Assembly: GCA_000824825.2 (NCBI GenBank)
Contig: LM655174.1
Span: 54,059-118,058, forward strand
DNA from: Mesorhizobium sp. ORS 3324
Lineage (GTDB): Bacteria; Pseudomonadota; Alphaproteobacteria; Rhizobiales; Rhizobiaceae
Direction of reading: 5' to 3'
DNA length: 64,000 nucleotides
Part shown: positions 29,012 through 37,860 of the stretch, piece after piece
How positions within the stretch are numbered: position 1 is the stretch's first letter
Layout of the letters: the number at the start of each line of letters is the position of its first letter
Notes under the pieces: generated by a model
Seen by the model: the letters and a program-made list of their open reading frames with translations, nothing else
What the model was told of the DNA's origin: nothing
The model's database searches: none
Position numbers and translations under genes: made by a program

Positions 29012-30289
29012 TCAGGCGGCTCGCGCCTCGCGGATCGAGCTTTCCAGGATATCCAGCGCCTCGGTCATCACGCCGTCCTGGATGGTGATCGGCGACAGGA
29101 AGCGGATGACGTTGCCGTAGACGCCGCAGGTGAGCAGGATGAGGCCCTTGTCGAGCGCCTTCAGCCGCACCGCATTGGCGAATTCGGCCGACGGCAGGCC
29201 CTTCTTCACGTCGTTGAACTCGACGGCGTTCATGAAGCCCGGGCCGCGGATGTCGACGATCTCGGGCACGTCCTCGCGCATTGACACCAGCCGCTGCTTC
29301 AGACGGGCGCCGAGCGCATTGGCGCGGTCGCAAAGTTTTTCTTCCTCGATCACGTCGAGCACGGCGTGCGCCGCCGCAACGCCGATCGGGCTGCCGCCAT
29401 AGGTGCCGCCGAGCCCGCCGGGGCCGGGCGCGTCCATGATGTCAGCGCGGCCGGTGACGGCCGACAGCGGGAAGCCGCCGGCAAGGCTCTTGGCCATGGT
29501 GGTGAGGTCGGGCGCCACGTCGTGATGCTCCATGGCGAACATCTTGCCGGTGCGGGCAAAGCCGGTCTGCACCTCGTCGGCGACGAGCAGGATGCCGTGC
29601 TGATCGCAGATCTTGCGAAGCGCGGCCATGAAATCGCGCGGCGCCTCGTAGAAGCCGCCCTCGCCCTGCACGGGCTCGACGATGATGGCCGCCACACGGC
29701 CCGGATCGACGTCGGCCTTGAACAGCTTGTCGAGCGCGGCAAGCGAATCGGCGACCGACACGCCGTGCAGCGCGACCGGGAACGGCGCGTGGAAGACATC
29801 GGCCGGCATGGCGCCGAAGCCGACCTTGTAGGGCACGACCTTGCCGGTCAGCGCCATGCCCATGAAGGTGCGGCCGTGGAAGCCGCCGGAAAAGGCGATG
29901 ACCGCCTGGCGGCCGGTGGCGTTGCGCGCAATCTTGATGGCGTTCTCGACCGCCTCGGCGCCGGTGGTGACGAAGATCGTTTTCTTGTCGAACTTGCCGG
30001 GCAGCATGCCGTTCAGCCGCTCGGCGAGACGCACATAGCTCTCATAGGGCACGACCTGATGGCAGGTGTGGGTGAAGCGGTCGAGCTGCGCCTTGACAGC
30101 CTCGATCACCTTCGGATGGCGATGGCCGGTGTTGACCACGGCGATGCCGGACGAGAAGTCGATGTAGCGGCGGCCCTCGACATCCCAGATTTCCGAATTC
30201 TCGGCGCGATCGGCGTAGATCTGCGTGGTCATGCCGACGCCGCGCGAGATCGACTGGTTCTTGCGTTCGGAAATGGCTGAATTCTTCAT
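29012..30289 (-). CDS. gabT: 4-aminobutyrate--2-oxoglutarate transaminase
   Basis: Class-III PLP aminotransferase, 425 residues, converting GABA to succinate semialdehyde. PLP-site features are VTTGAEAVENAIKIAR (about 105-120), FHGRTFMGMALTGK, the Asp in LLVADEVQTGFARTG and the Schiff-base Lys in MAKSLAGGFPLSAV. The ATG at 30289 has GAGGG five bases upstream; an ATG four codons earlier overlaps that site. GABA use matters in rhizobial metabolism, but no succinate semialdehyde dehydrogenase is adjacent. Other omega-amino acids are possible substrates. Confidence 0.9.
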   Translation of the reverse strand: MKNSAISERKNQSISRGVGMTTQIYADRAENSEIWDVEGRRYIDFSSGIAVVNTGHRHPKVIEAVKAQLDRFTHTCHQVVPYESYVRLAERLNGMLPGKFDKKTIFVTTGAEAVENAIKIARNATGRQAVIAFSGGFHGRTFMGMALTGKVVPYKVGFGAMPADVFHAPFPVALHGVSVADSLAALDKLFKADVDPGRVAAIIVEPVQGEGGFYEAPRDFMAALRKICDQHGILLVADEVQTGFARTGKMFAMEHHDVAPDLTTMAKSLAGGFPLSAVTGRADIMDAPGPGGLGGTYGGSPIGVAAAHAVLDVIEEEKLCDRANALGARLKQRLVSMREDVPEIVDIRGPGFMNAVEFNDVKKGLPSAEFANAVRLKALDKGLILLTCGVYGNVIRFLSPITIQDGVMTEALDILESSIREARAA

Positions 30290-30301
30290 CACGTCCCTCA
30301 T

Positions 30302-30527
30302 CGGGCCGCAGCCCGTTCCGATTGATGGAGCCCTTCTCGCCTTATTTCACGTTTTCCTCAAGTTGGCACCATGGACCAGTCGATTGGGCCTGCCTGAAGG
30401 TCGGGAGCCTGATTAACAGCCCGTCGATCGCCAAGCGGAAACAGTTTCCTTTTCCCCCCGATCGATTATCCTCGTTTCATTCGCGACGCGCCGCCGTCAG
30501 GAGCGGCTCCGCGGGCCGAGGGGAACC
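30302..30527. other. Divergent intergenic region gabT / RND adaptor
   Basis: 226 bases between diverging starts, locally AT-richer around 30440-30480. I saw no clear operator palindrome, repeat or gene. The adaptor has a good ribosome site (AGGGGAACC) just before its ATG. Confidence 0.4.
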
Positions 30528-31649
30528 ATGAGCAGGAACGTGACATCGTCCGCCTCTTCGCCGCTCCGCCTTCGTTCGAAAATCCTTTTGCTGATGGCCT
30601 GCGCGGCAGCGCTCTCGGTGGCCGGCTGCCAGAAACAGCAGGCGGCGGAAAAGAGGCTGCCGGTGATGGTCACCACGCAGACGGTCGCGCTCGCCGACTA
30701 CGCGCCAAGAACCTCGCTGACCGGCGTGATCGCCGCCCGGACGCTCAACAATCTGTCGTTTCGGGTCGGCGGCCGGGTCGCCGAACGGCTGGTCGATGTC
30801 GGCCAGCATGTCGACCGGGGCGCGGTGCTTGCCCGCATCGATCCGCAGGAACAGGAATCGGACCTGCGTTCGGCCCAGGCCGATCTCGACGCCGCGCAGG
30901 CGCAGCTCACCCAGGCCGCGGCCACCTACCAACGGCAAAAGACGTTGCTTTCGCAGGGTTTTACCACCAGGCGCGATTTCGACAGCGCCGACCAGGCGAT
31001 GAAAGTGGCGCAAGGCAGCGTCGACGCCGCGCAGAGCGCTTTAGCCAACGCCAAGGAGAACCTCTCCTATACCGAGCTCAAGGCCGGCGCGGCCGGCGTG
31101 ATCACCGCGCGCCAGGTCGAGGCCGGACAAGTGGTGCAGGCGGCGCAGACCGTCTTCACCGTCGCCGAGGACGGCGACCGCGACGCCGTCTTCAACGTGC
31201 ATGAGACGCTGGTTGCCCAGACGCCTTCGTCGCCGGCGGTGACGGTCACGCTGCTCTCCGATCCGCAGGTCAAGGCGATGGGCAAGGTGCGGGAAATCTC
31301 GCCGGCTGTCGATACCGCCTCGGGATCGATCCGGGTCAAGGTCGGCATAGCCGACACACCTGCCGGCATGCCGCTGGGTGCCGCCGTGATCGGCACCGTC
31401 AGCGCCAAGCCGGTCAAGGCAGTGCTCCTGCCCTGGCAGGCGCTGACATCCGCCGCCGGCAAGCCCGCCGTCTGGATCGTCGATCCTTCCAGCAAGGCGG
31501 TGGTGACGACACCGATCGAGGTGCTCGCCTTCGAGTCCGGCGTGGTCGTCGTCGACAAGGGGCTCCAGCCCGGCCAGAGCGTCGTCACCGCCGGCGGGCA
31601 GTTGCTCAGCCCCGGACAGGCGATCGAGATGGCGGGGGCGGGACAATGA
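30528..31649 (+). CDS. RND efflux periplasmic adaptor 1 (lipoprotein)
   Basis: Membrane-fusion protein linking an RND pump to an outer-membrane channel. The 373 residues start with a signal peptide and lipobox (AALSVAGC). A barrel-sandwich/lipoyl half (NLSFRVGGRVAERLVDVGQH), an alpha-hairpin (about 105-170, with Ala/Gln-rich heptads SAQADLDAAQAQLTQAA), the second lipoyl half and a beta-barrel follow. The stop overlaps the next adaptor by four bases. Confidence 0.92.
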   Translation: MSRNVTSSASSPLRLRSKILLLMACAAALSVAGCQKQQAAEKRLPVMVTTQTVALADYAPRTSLTGVIAARTLNNLSFRVGGRVAERLVDVGQHVDRGAVLARIDPQEQESDLRSAQADLDAAQAQLTQAAATYQRQKTLLSQGFTTRRDFDSADQAMKVAQGSVDAAQSALANAKENLSYTELKAGAAGVITARQVEAGQVVQAAQTVFTVAEDGDRDAVFNVHETLVAQTPSSPAVTVTLLSDPQVKAMGKVREISPAVDTASGSIRVKVGIADTPAGMPLGAAVIGTVSAKPVKAVLLPWQALTSAAGKPAVWIVDPSSKAVVTTPIEVLAFESGVVVVDKGLQPGQSVVTAGGQLLSPGQAIEMAGAGQ

Positions 31650-32719
31650 ACCCGCGGCTTGATGTTTCCGTTCTCGTTCTTGTCACGGCGCTTGCCGCCT
31701 GCTCGCGCTCGGGAGAGAAGCCGCCCGAGATCATCAGGCCGGTGCTGTCGATAGTCGTCGAACCGAAGTCGGTCGAGACCTTCGGCTTCGCCGGGACGGT
31801 CGAACCGCAATACAGCGCCAACCTTTCCTTCCGCCTGCTCGGCCGCGTCGTCTCGCGCGACGTCAAGGTCGGCGACATCGTGGGCAAGGGAACGACGATC
31901 GCCGCGCTCGATCCGACGGCGCTGGAACTCGGCCTCCAGGCATCCAGGGCGGAACTATCGAATGCCGAGGCGCAATTCGCCAATGCCCTGGCGAGCGAGG
32001 AGCGGCAGCGCGCGCTGCTCGCCTCCGCCAACACCTCGCAGGCCGTCTTCGATGCCGCCCAGCAGGCACGGCAGTCGGCGGCGGCCAGCGTCGAGCGGGC
32101 CAAGGCCGCTTTGGCCAAGTCGCAGGAGCAGCTCGGCTACGCGCGGCTGTTCTCCGATTTCGACGGCGTCGTCACGGCGGTCGGCGCCGAAGTCGGCCAG
32201 ACGGTTTCGCCGGGACAGACCGTCGTCACCGTGGCGCGCACCGACCCGCGCGAGGCGGTGGTCGACATTCCCGACCAGCTGACCGGCGATCTCGACCTCG
32301 GCACGCCGTTCCAGATCATCCTGCAGTCGCTGCCCTTGATCACGACGCAGGCCAAGCTGCGCGAGATCGCGCCGCAGGCCGAAGGCTCGACCCGCACCCG
32401 CCGCGTGCGGCTGACACTCACCGATCCGCCCTCGGCGTTCCGGCTTGGCTCTACGATCACGGCCACCCGCATGACCAAGGTGGCGCCGACGATCACGCTG
32501 CCGATGTCGGCGCTGCTCGAAAAGAACGGCGCCGAGAAGGTGTGGATCGTCGATCCGCAAACCTCGAGCGTCAGCACCCGTGAAATCAAGGTCGCCTCGA
32601 AGAGCGGCGGCACCTTCACGGTAGCGTCGGGGATCGAAGCCGGCATGCGCGTCGTCACCGCCGGCGTCCACAGCCTCAGCGAAGGCCAGAAGGTCAAAGT
32701 GCCGGAGGGAGGGGTCTGA
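31646..32719 (+). CDS. RND efflux periplasmic adaptor 2 (lipoprotein)
   Basis: The 357-residue second adaptor has a lipobox (VTALAAC, Cys near residue 19), the lipoyl half NLSFRLLGRVVSRDVKVGD, an alpha-hairpin (about 90-165, ASRAELSNAEAQFANALASE) and a distal lipoyl half GVVTAVGAEVGQTVSPGQTV. Paired adaptors in front of one RND gene resemble TriAB of Pseudomonas TriABC, where both are required. The genes are translationally coupled on both sides. Confidence 0.92.
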   Translation: MNPRLDVSVLVLVTALAACSRSGEKPPEIIRPVLSIVVEPKSVETFGFAGTVEPQYSANLSFRLLGRVVSRDVKVGDIVGKGTTIAALDPTALELGLQASRAELSNAEAQFANALASEERQRALLASANTSQAVFDAAQQARQSAAASVERAKAALAKSQEQLGYARLFSDFDGVVTAVGAEVGQTVSPGQTVVTVARTDPREAVVDIPDQLTGDLDLGTPFQIILQSLPLITTQAKLREIAPQAEGSTRTRRVRLTLTDPPSAFRLGSTITATRMTKVAPTITLPMSALLEKNGAEKVWIVDPQTSSVSTREIKVASKSGGTFTVASGIEAGMRVVTAGVHSLSEGQKVKVPEGGV

Positions 32720-35700
32720 TGAGGGGCTTCAACCTCTCCGACTGGGCGCTCAGCCACCGCTCGCTGGTCTGGTATTTCATGCTGGTCTTCGTGGTGGCCG
32801 GCATCTTCTCCTACCTGCATCTCGGCCGCGAGGAAGACCCGGCCTTCACCATCAAGACGATGGTCATCCAGGCCAACTGGCCAGGCGCCTCGGTGAGCGA
32901 GACCGTGCGCCAGGTCACCGACCGCATCGAGAAGAAGCTCGAGGAGCTCGACAGCCTCGACTACACCAAATCCGTCACCACAGCGGGCAAGACCGTCATC
33001 TTCGTCAACCTGAAGCCGACCACCAAGGCGCGCGATGTCGGGCCGACCTGGCTGCAAGTGCGCAACATGGTCAACGACATCTGGGCGCAATTCCCGCAGG
33101 GCGTGCAGGGTCCGTTTTTCAACGACCGCTTCGGCGACGTCTACGGCAACATCTACGCCTTCACCGCCGACGGGCTGACGCCGCGCCAGCTGCGCGACTA
33201 TGTCGAGGATGTGCGCACCAAGATCCTGACGGTGCCGAATGCAGGCAAGGTGGATCTCGTCGGCGCCCAGGACGAGGCGATCTATCTCGAATTCTCGAGC
33301 CGTCAGATCGCGGCGCTTGGCCTCAACCAGCAGCAGATTGTCGCGAGCCTGCAGGCGCAGAACGCGATCACGCCGTCGGGAGTCATCCAGTCCGGTCCGG
33401 AGCGCGTCAGCGTGCGCGTCGGCGGCCAGTTCACCTCCGAGGAAAGCCTTCGCGCGATCAATTTGCGCGTCAACGACCGCTTCTTCCGGCTGAGCGATGT
33501 GGCGACGATCACGCGCGGCTATGTCGATCCGCCGACGGCATTGTTCCGCTTCAACGGCCAGGACGCGATCGGGCTCGCCATCGGCATGAAGCCCAACGCC
33601 AACCTGCTCGAATTCGGCGAGGCGCTGCACCAGGAGATGCAGAAGGTGCTGGCCGACCTGCCGGTCGGCGTCGGCGTGCATCTGGTCGCCGACCAGCCGG
33701 TAATCGTCGAGGAAGCGGTTTCGGGCTTCACGCGCGCTTTGTTCGAGGCCGTCGCGATCGTGCTTGCCGTGTCCTTCATCAGTCTCGGACTGCGGGCCGG
33801 CTTCGTCGTGGCGCTGTCGATCCCGCTCGTCCTCGCCATCACCTTCACGGTCATGGCCTATCTCGGCATCTCGTTGCAGCGCATTTCGCTCGGCGCGCTG
33901 ATCATCGCGCTCGGCCTGTTGGTCGACGACGCCATGATCGCGGTGGAGATGATGGTGGCGCGGCTGGAGGTGGGCGACAATCTGCGCAAGGCGGCAACCT
34001 ATGTCTACACCTCGACCGCCTTCCCGATGCTGACCGGCACGCTGGTGACGGTCGCCGGCTTCATCCCGATCGGCCTCAACTCGAGCGCGGCCGGCGAATA
34101 TACTTTCACGTTGTTCGTCGTCATCGCCGTTTCGCTTCTGGTGTCATGGATCGTGGCGGTGCTGTTCGCGCCGCTGCTCGGCGTCACCATCCTGCCGGCC
34201 AAGATGAAGGCCAAGCACCACGACCAGCCCGGACGCTTCACCTCGCTGTTCCGGCGCATCCTCGTCCTCTCGGTGCGCCGCCACTGGCTGACCATCATCG
34301 CGACGGTGCTCCTGTTCGCGGCCTCGATCGCCGGCTTCGGCCTCGTGCAGCAGCAGTTCTTCCCGCCTTCCGACCGGCCGGAGCTGATCGTCGACTGGAA
34401 CCTGCCACAGAACTCCTCTATCGCCGAGACGCGCGATCAGATGCAGCGCTTCGAGCAGCGGGCGCTGGTCGGCAATCCCGACATCGACCATTTCAGTTCC
34501 TATATCGGCCAGGGCGCGGTGCGCTTCGTGCTTGCCTATGACGTGCAGCCGGCGAACCCGTATTTCGGCCAGACCGTCATCGTCACCAAGAGCCTGGAGG
34601 CGCGCAGCCGGGTGAAGCCGGCGCTGGAGAAGCTGCTGCGCGAGGAGTTCGTCGGCACCGACGCCTTCGTCAAACTGCTGGAACTCGGCCCACCGGTCGG
34701 CCGTCCAGTGCAATACCGGATCGGCGGCCCCGACATCCAGACGGTGCGGGAACTTGCACAGCAATTTGCCGGCGTGATCTCGGCCAATCCGAAGCTCGCC
34801 GCGCCCACCTTCGACTGGAATGAGCCGCAGCGGGTGCTCAGAGTCGACGTGCTGCAGGACAAGGCGCGCCAGCTCGGCATCACCTCCTCCGATATCGCCA
34901 GCGCGCTGAACAGCACGGTGGGCGGCGCTACGATCACGCAGGTGCGCGACGCCACTTACCTGATCAATGTCGTGGCGCGCTCGCGCGAGGCGGACCGCAG
35001 CTCGATCTCGACGCTGCAGAACATGCAATTGCCGACCGGCAACGGCGATGCGATCCCACTGGCCGCCGTCGCCAACATCCGTTACGACCTCGAGCAGCCG
35101 ACGGTGTGGCGGCGCAACCGCACGCCGACGATCACCGTGCGCGCCGGCATGGTCGGCGACGTGCTGCCGGCGACTGTCGTCAACGAGCTGAAGCCCTCGG
35201 TCGACGCCTTCATCGCCAAGCTGCCGCCCGGCTATTCGGTTGCGACAGCCGGCTCGGTCGAGGAAAGCGCCAACAGCCAGGGACCGATCGCCGCCGTGGT
35301 GCCGCTGATGCTGTTCATCATGGCGACGATCCTGATGGTGCAGCTGCAGAGCTTCCAGCGCCTGTTCCTGGTGGTGGCGGTGGCGCCGCTCGGCCTGATC
35401 GGCGTGGTGGCGGCGCTGGTGCCCAGTGGCGCGCCGCTCGGCTTCGTCGCGATCCTCGGCGTTCTGGCGCTGATCGGCATTCTGATCCGCAACTCGGTCA
35501 TCCTGATCGTCCAAATCGAGGACCTCGTGGCCGAAGGCAAGGACCGCTGGGCGGCGGTGATCGAAGCGACCGAGCACCGCATGCGACCGATCGCGCTGAC
35601 GGCGGCGGCGGCGAGTCTGGCGCTGATCCCGATCGCGCGCGAAGTGTTCTGGGGACCGATGGCCTACGCGATGATGGGCGGCATCATAGCCGGCACGGCG

Positions 35701-35814
35701 ATTACCCTGCTCTTCCTGCCCGCGCTTTATGTGACGTGGTTCAGGATCAAGGAGCCGCCGAAGCAGGCGCCTGACAACACGCCGGCGGACAGCGCTGCCG
35801 TTGCGGAGGCTTGA
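32719..35814 (+). CDS. RND-family efflux transporter
   Basis: Inner-membrane proton-driven pump, 1031 residues, with 12 predicted membrane helices and two large periplasmic loops. The proton-relay Asp pair is present in helix 4 (GLLVDDAMIAVEM). In helix 10 the AcrB Lys940 position appears to be Arg (GILIRNSVILIVQ), as in some other RND subfamilies. It is coupled to adaptor 2 (TGATG overlap). No outer-membrane factor lies nearby, so a TolC-like protein encoded elsewhere is expected. Substrate unknown; the TriC-like architecture suggests hydrophobic compounds. It ends 9 bases from the convergent GntR gene. Confidence 0.94.
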   Translation: MRGFNLSDWALSHRSLVWYFMLVFVVAGIFSYLHLGREEDPAFTIKTMVIQANWPGASVSETVRQVTDRIEKKLEELDSLDYTKSVTTAGKTVIFVNLKPTTKARDVGPTWLQVRNMVNDIWAQFPQGVQGPFFNDRFGDVYGNIYAFTADGLTPRQLRDYVEDVRTKILTVPNAGKVDLVGAQDEAIYLEFSSRQIAALGLNQQQIVASLQAQNAITPSGVIQSGPERVSVRVGGQFTSEESLRAINLRVNDRFFRLSDVATITRGYVDPPTALFRFNGQDAIGLAIGMKPNANLLEFGEALHQEMQKVLADLPVGVGVHLVADQPVIVEEAVSGFTRALFEAVAIVLAVSFISLGLRAGFVVALSIPLVLAITFTVMAYLGISLQRISLGALIIALGLLVDDAMIAVEMMVARLEVGDNLRKAATYVYTSTAFPMLTGTLVTVAGFIPIGLNSSAAGEYTFTLFVVIAVSLLVSWIVAVLFAPLLGVTILPAKMKAKHHDQPGRFTSLFRRILVLSVRRHWLTIIATVLLFAASIAGFGLVQQQFFPPSDRPELIVDWNLPQNSSIAETRDQMQRFEQRALVGNPDIDHFSSYIGQGAVRFVLAYDVQPANPYFGQTVIVTKSLEARSRVKPALEKLLREEFVGTDAFVKLLELGPPVGRPVQYRIGGPDIQTVRELAQQFAGVISANPKLAAPTFDWNEPQRVLRVDVLQDKARQLGITSSDIASALNSTVGGATITQVRDATYLINVVARSREADRSSISTLQNMQLPTGNGDAIPLAAVANIRYDLEQPTVWRRNRTPTITVRAGMVGDVLPATVVNELKPSVDAFIAKLPPGYSVATAGSVEESANSQGPIAAVVPLMLFIMATILMVQLQSFQRLFLVVAVAPLGLIGVVAALVPSGAPLGFVAILGVLALIGILIRNSVILIVQIEDLVAEGKDRWAAVIEATEHRMRPIALTAAAASLALIPIAREVFWGPMAYAMMGGIIAGTAITLLFLPALYVTWFRIKEPPKQAPDNTPADSAAVAEA

Positions 35815-35823
35815 GCGGCCGGG

Positions 35824-36510
35824 TCAGAAGAAGCCGAGATTGCGCTGCAGCGCTGCCTGAAAATGGCGGTTCAAGGCGGCTTCCGCTGCATCGGGGTCGC
35901 GGCGCCGACAAGCGGCCAGGATGTCGACATGCTCCCGCAACGTGCGCAACGCCAAGGGCGCGGTTATCTTCCGTTCCAGCCGCAACAGGCGCAGATAGTT
36001 CGCCATGCGCCGATAGCTCGACGCGATCAACGGGTTCTTGAGGATGTCGATCACCGCGCCGTGCAGCATCCGCTCCATGGCCTCCATCTCGGCCTGAGCC
36101 TCCGGCGTGAGGCCGTCCCTGGCAATGACATCGATCAGCGCGTTGTGCCGATCGAGGATTCGGGCGACCTCGGCCTCGTCTCCCATCTCGGCATAGACCC
36201 GCACGGCGGCCCGCTCGATAATGGACCGGAATTGGTAGGTGGAGCGGGTCAATTCCAGGTCCGGCTTGATGAACTGGATGCCTGAGCGGGGATGGATGGT
36301 CAGCACGCCCTCCGCTTCCAGCACATGCAGCGCGTCACGCAGAGGCGCGACCGGAATGTCGAGCAACTTGACCAGTTCGCTCTGGGACACGAAAGCCCCG
36401 GCGGGGACTTTCTTGTCGAACAGCCCCTCCAGAATCCGCTCATAGGCGATTTCGCTCAGCAGCTTGGCCGCTGGCACTGATTTTTCCGCAACGCCGTCGG
36501 GATCGGCCAC
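35824..36510 (-). CDS. GntR-family regulator with FCD ligand domain
   Basis: The 228-residue protein has an N-terminal winged helix (about 18-80, KVPAGAFVSQSELVKLLDIP then VAPLRDALHVLEAEGVLTIH) and an all-helical FCD effector domain (about 95-222). In its metal/ligand pocket, Asp/His residues (DRHNALID, HGAVIDILKN) are visible. It starts with GTG at 36510 and diverges from the enolase-superfamily gene across 75 bases that contain two TGATATWTCA sites. It probably represses that gene until a sugar acid or similar inducer binds. Confidence 0.9.
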   Translation of the reverse strand: MADPDGVAEKSVPAAKLLSEIAYERILEGLFDKKVPAGAFVSQSELVKLLDIPVAPLRDALHVLEAEGVLTIHPRSGIQFIKPDLELTRSTYQFRSIIERAAVRVYAEMGDEAEVARILDRHNALIDVIARDGLTPEAQAEMEAMERMLHGAVIDILKNPLIASSYRRMANYLRLLRLERKITAPLALRTLREHVDILAACRRRDPDAAEAALNRHFQAALQRNLGFF

Positions 36511-36528
36511 TTGTCACGTCTCTTCTTC

Positions 36529-36559
36529 TGATATATCAATCTCATATACTGATATTTCA
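36529..36559. promoter_or_regulatory. Two-site operator for the GntR/FCD regulator
   Basis: TGATATATCA (36529-36538) and TGATATTTCA (36550-36559) are near-identical palindromes whose starts are exactly 21 bases apart, two helical turns. They fill the divergent regulator/enzyme intergenic region and presumably overlap both promoters. Confidence 0.72.
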
Positions 36560-36585
36560 GATGCCATAGATTATCGATCACGTCC

Positions 36586-37749
36586 ATGCAACTTGTAGAC
36601 TACCGCCTATGTCGTTTCCAGTTCGCCCGTGATCGCGTCATCGGCGACAGCCAGGTGCGTGCCGACGACGTCAACGTCGTGGCGCTGGAGTTGATCGCCG
36701 ATGACGGCAAGGTCGGGCTTGGCTTCGCGCAATCGCTGTTCAGCCCGATGCCTTGCGAGGCCGAGATCGACCGCATCTTCCGCCAGGAACTCTGGCCGGG
36801 GCTGGAAGGCCAGGCGCCGGCTGCGCTGGCGCACCGCGTGTCGCGGCCACGCGGCGGAAACCAGCGGGTGGCTTCGCTGCCCTTCGGCGAGGCGATCCAG
36901 GTGGCGGTGTGGGACCTCGCCGCCAAGCAGGTCGGCCTGCCCTTGTGGAAAATGCTCGGCGGCAAGCGCGACAAGGTCCGCGCCTATGCAAGCGGGCTAG
37001 ACTTTCATCTCGACGACAAGGCCTTCGCCGAGCTCTTCGGCCACGCGGATTCGATCGGCTACTCGGCCTTCAAGATCAAAGTGGGCAGCGCCGATTTTGC
37101 CCGGGACATGCACCGGCTGGAGCTGTTGAGGAAATCGGTGCGCAAGGGCGCGTTGGTGATGATCGACGCCAATGAGGCCTGGGGTGCGAAAGAAGCTCTC
37201 AACAAGCTCGAAGCGATCCGCAAAGCCGGCCATGACCTCTTGTGGGTCGAGGATCCGATCCTGCGCAACGACTTCGAAGGGCTGCGCATGCTGCGCGCCG
37301 CCGCGTCGTGGACAATGATCAATTCCGGCGAATATCTCGATGCCAGCGGCAAGCGCCAGCTCATGGAGGAAAACGCCACCGATATCCTGAACGTGCACGG
37401 CCAGGTGACCGATGTGATGCGCATAGGCTGGCTCGCTGCCGACAAGGGCATTCCGGTGTCGCTCGGCAACACCTTCCTGGAGATTGGCGTCCACATGGCC
37501 TGTGCGTTGCCGGAGGTCGAATGGATGGAATACTCGTTCCAGAATTTCGATCATCTGGTCGAGGAGCCTATCGCGATCAAGGACGGCTATGCCTACGCGC
37601 CGGATCGGCCAGGGCACGGGCTGCTGTTGAGCGAAGCAGCCAGCAGGACGTGGCGCCGGCCGGAGGTGCTGTCGCGCGAGGATCTCGGCGAGGCGCCGCA
37701 CAATCCGCGTGTCGGCGTGCCGACGGGGCTTGCCGCCCGGCGCGCCTGA
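36586..37749 (+). CDS. Enolase-superfamily (mandelate racemase/MLE-like) enzyme
   Basis: The 387-residue TIM-barrel enzyme has the base motif K163-I-K165 and metal ligands Asp194 (MIDAN), Glu222 (WVEDP) and Glu249 (NSGEY). Glu315 (WMEY) matches Glu317 of mandelate racemase. At the position of the racemase catalytic His297 (SHLFQE) it has Asn295 (GNTFLE), so the His-Asp dyad chemistry is probably absent and the reaction may be a dehydration or epimerisation using Lys165. Substrate unknown; likely a sugar acid, given the GntR/FCD regulator and nearby importer. Confidence 0.85.
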   Translation: MQLVDYRLCRFQFARDRVIGDSQVRADDVNVVALELIADDGKVGLGFAQSLFSPMPCEAEIDRIFRQELWPGLEGQAPAALAHRVSRPRGGNQRVASLPFGEAIQVAVWDLAAKQVGLPLWKMLGGKRDKVRAYASGLDFHLDDKAFAELFGHADSIGYSAFKIKVGSADFARDMHRLELLRKSVRKGALVMIDANEAWGAKEALNKLEAIRKAGHDLLWVEDPILRNDFEGLRMLRAAASWTMINSGEYLDASGKRQLMEENATDILNVHGQVTDVMRIGWLAADKGIPVSLGNTFLEIGVHMACALPEVEWMEYSFQNFDHLVEEPIAIKDGYAYAPDRPGHGLLLSEAASRTWRRPEVLSREDLGEAPHNPRVGVPTGLAARRA

Positions 37750-37860
37750 GCAAGCAGCGGTTTCTGCTCATCTCCGGCATCATCATCGTTCTGGCGCTGC
37801 TCGGACACCGGCTGCAGTCGGCCCGCGTTCGGTAACCTGCTATCGGGAAGGGAGCGGGAA

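Noticed and set aside
32137..35577. Two long minus-strand frames opposite the RND pump
   Set aside because: No motifs, His/Arg/Asp-rich translation; the RND gene is unambiguous.
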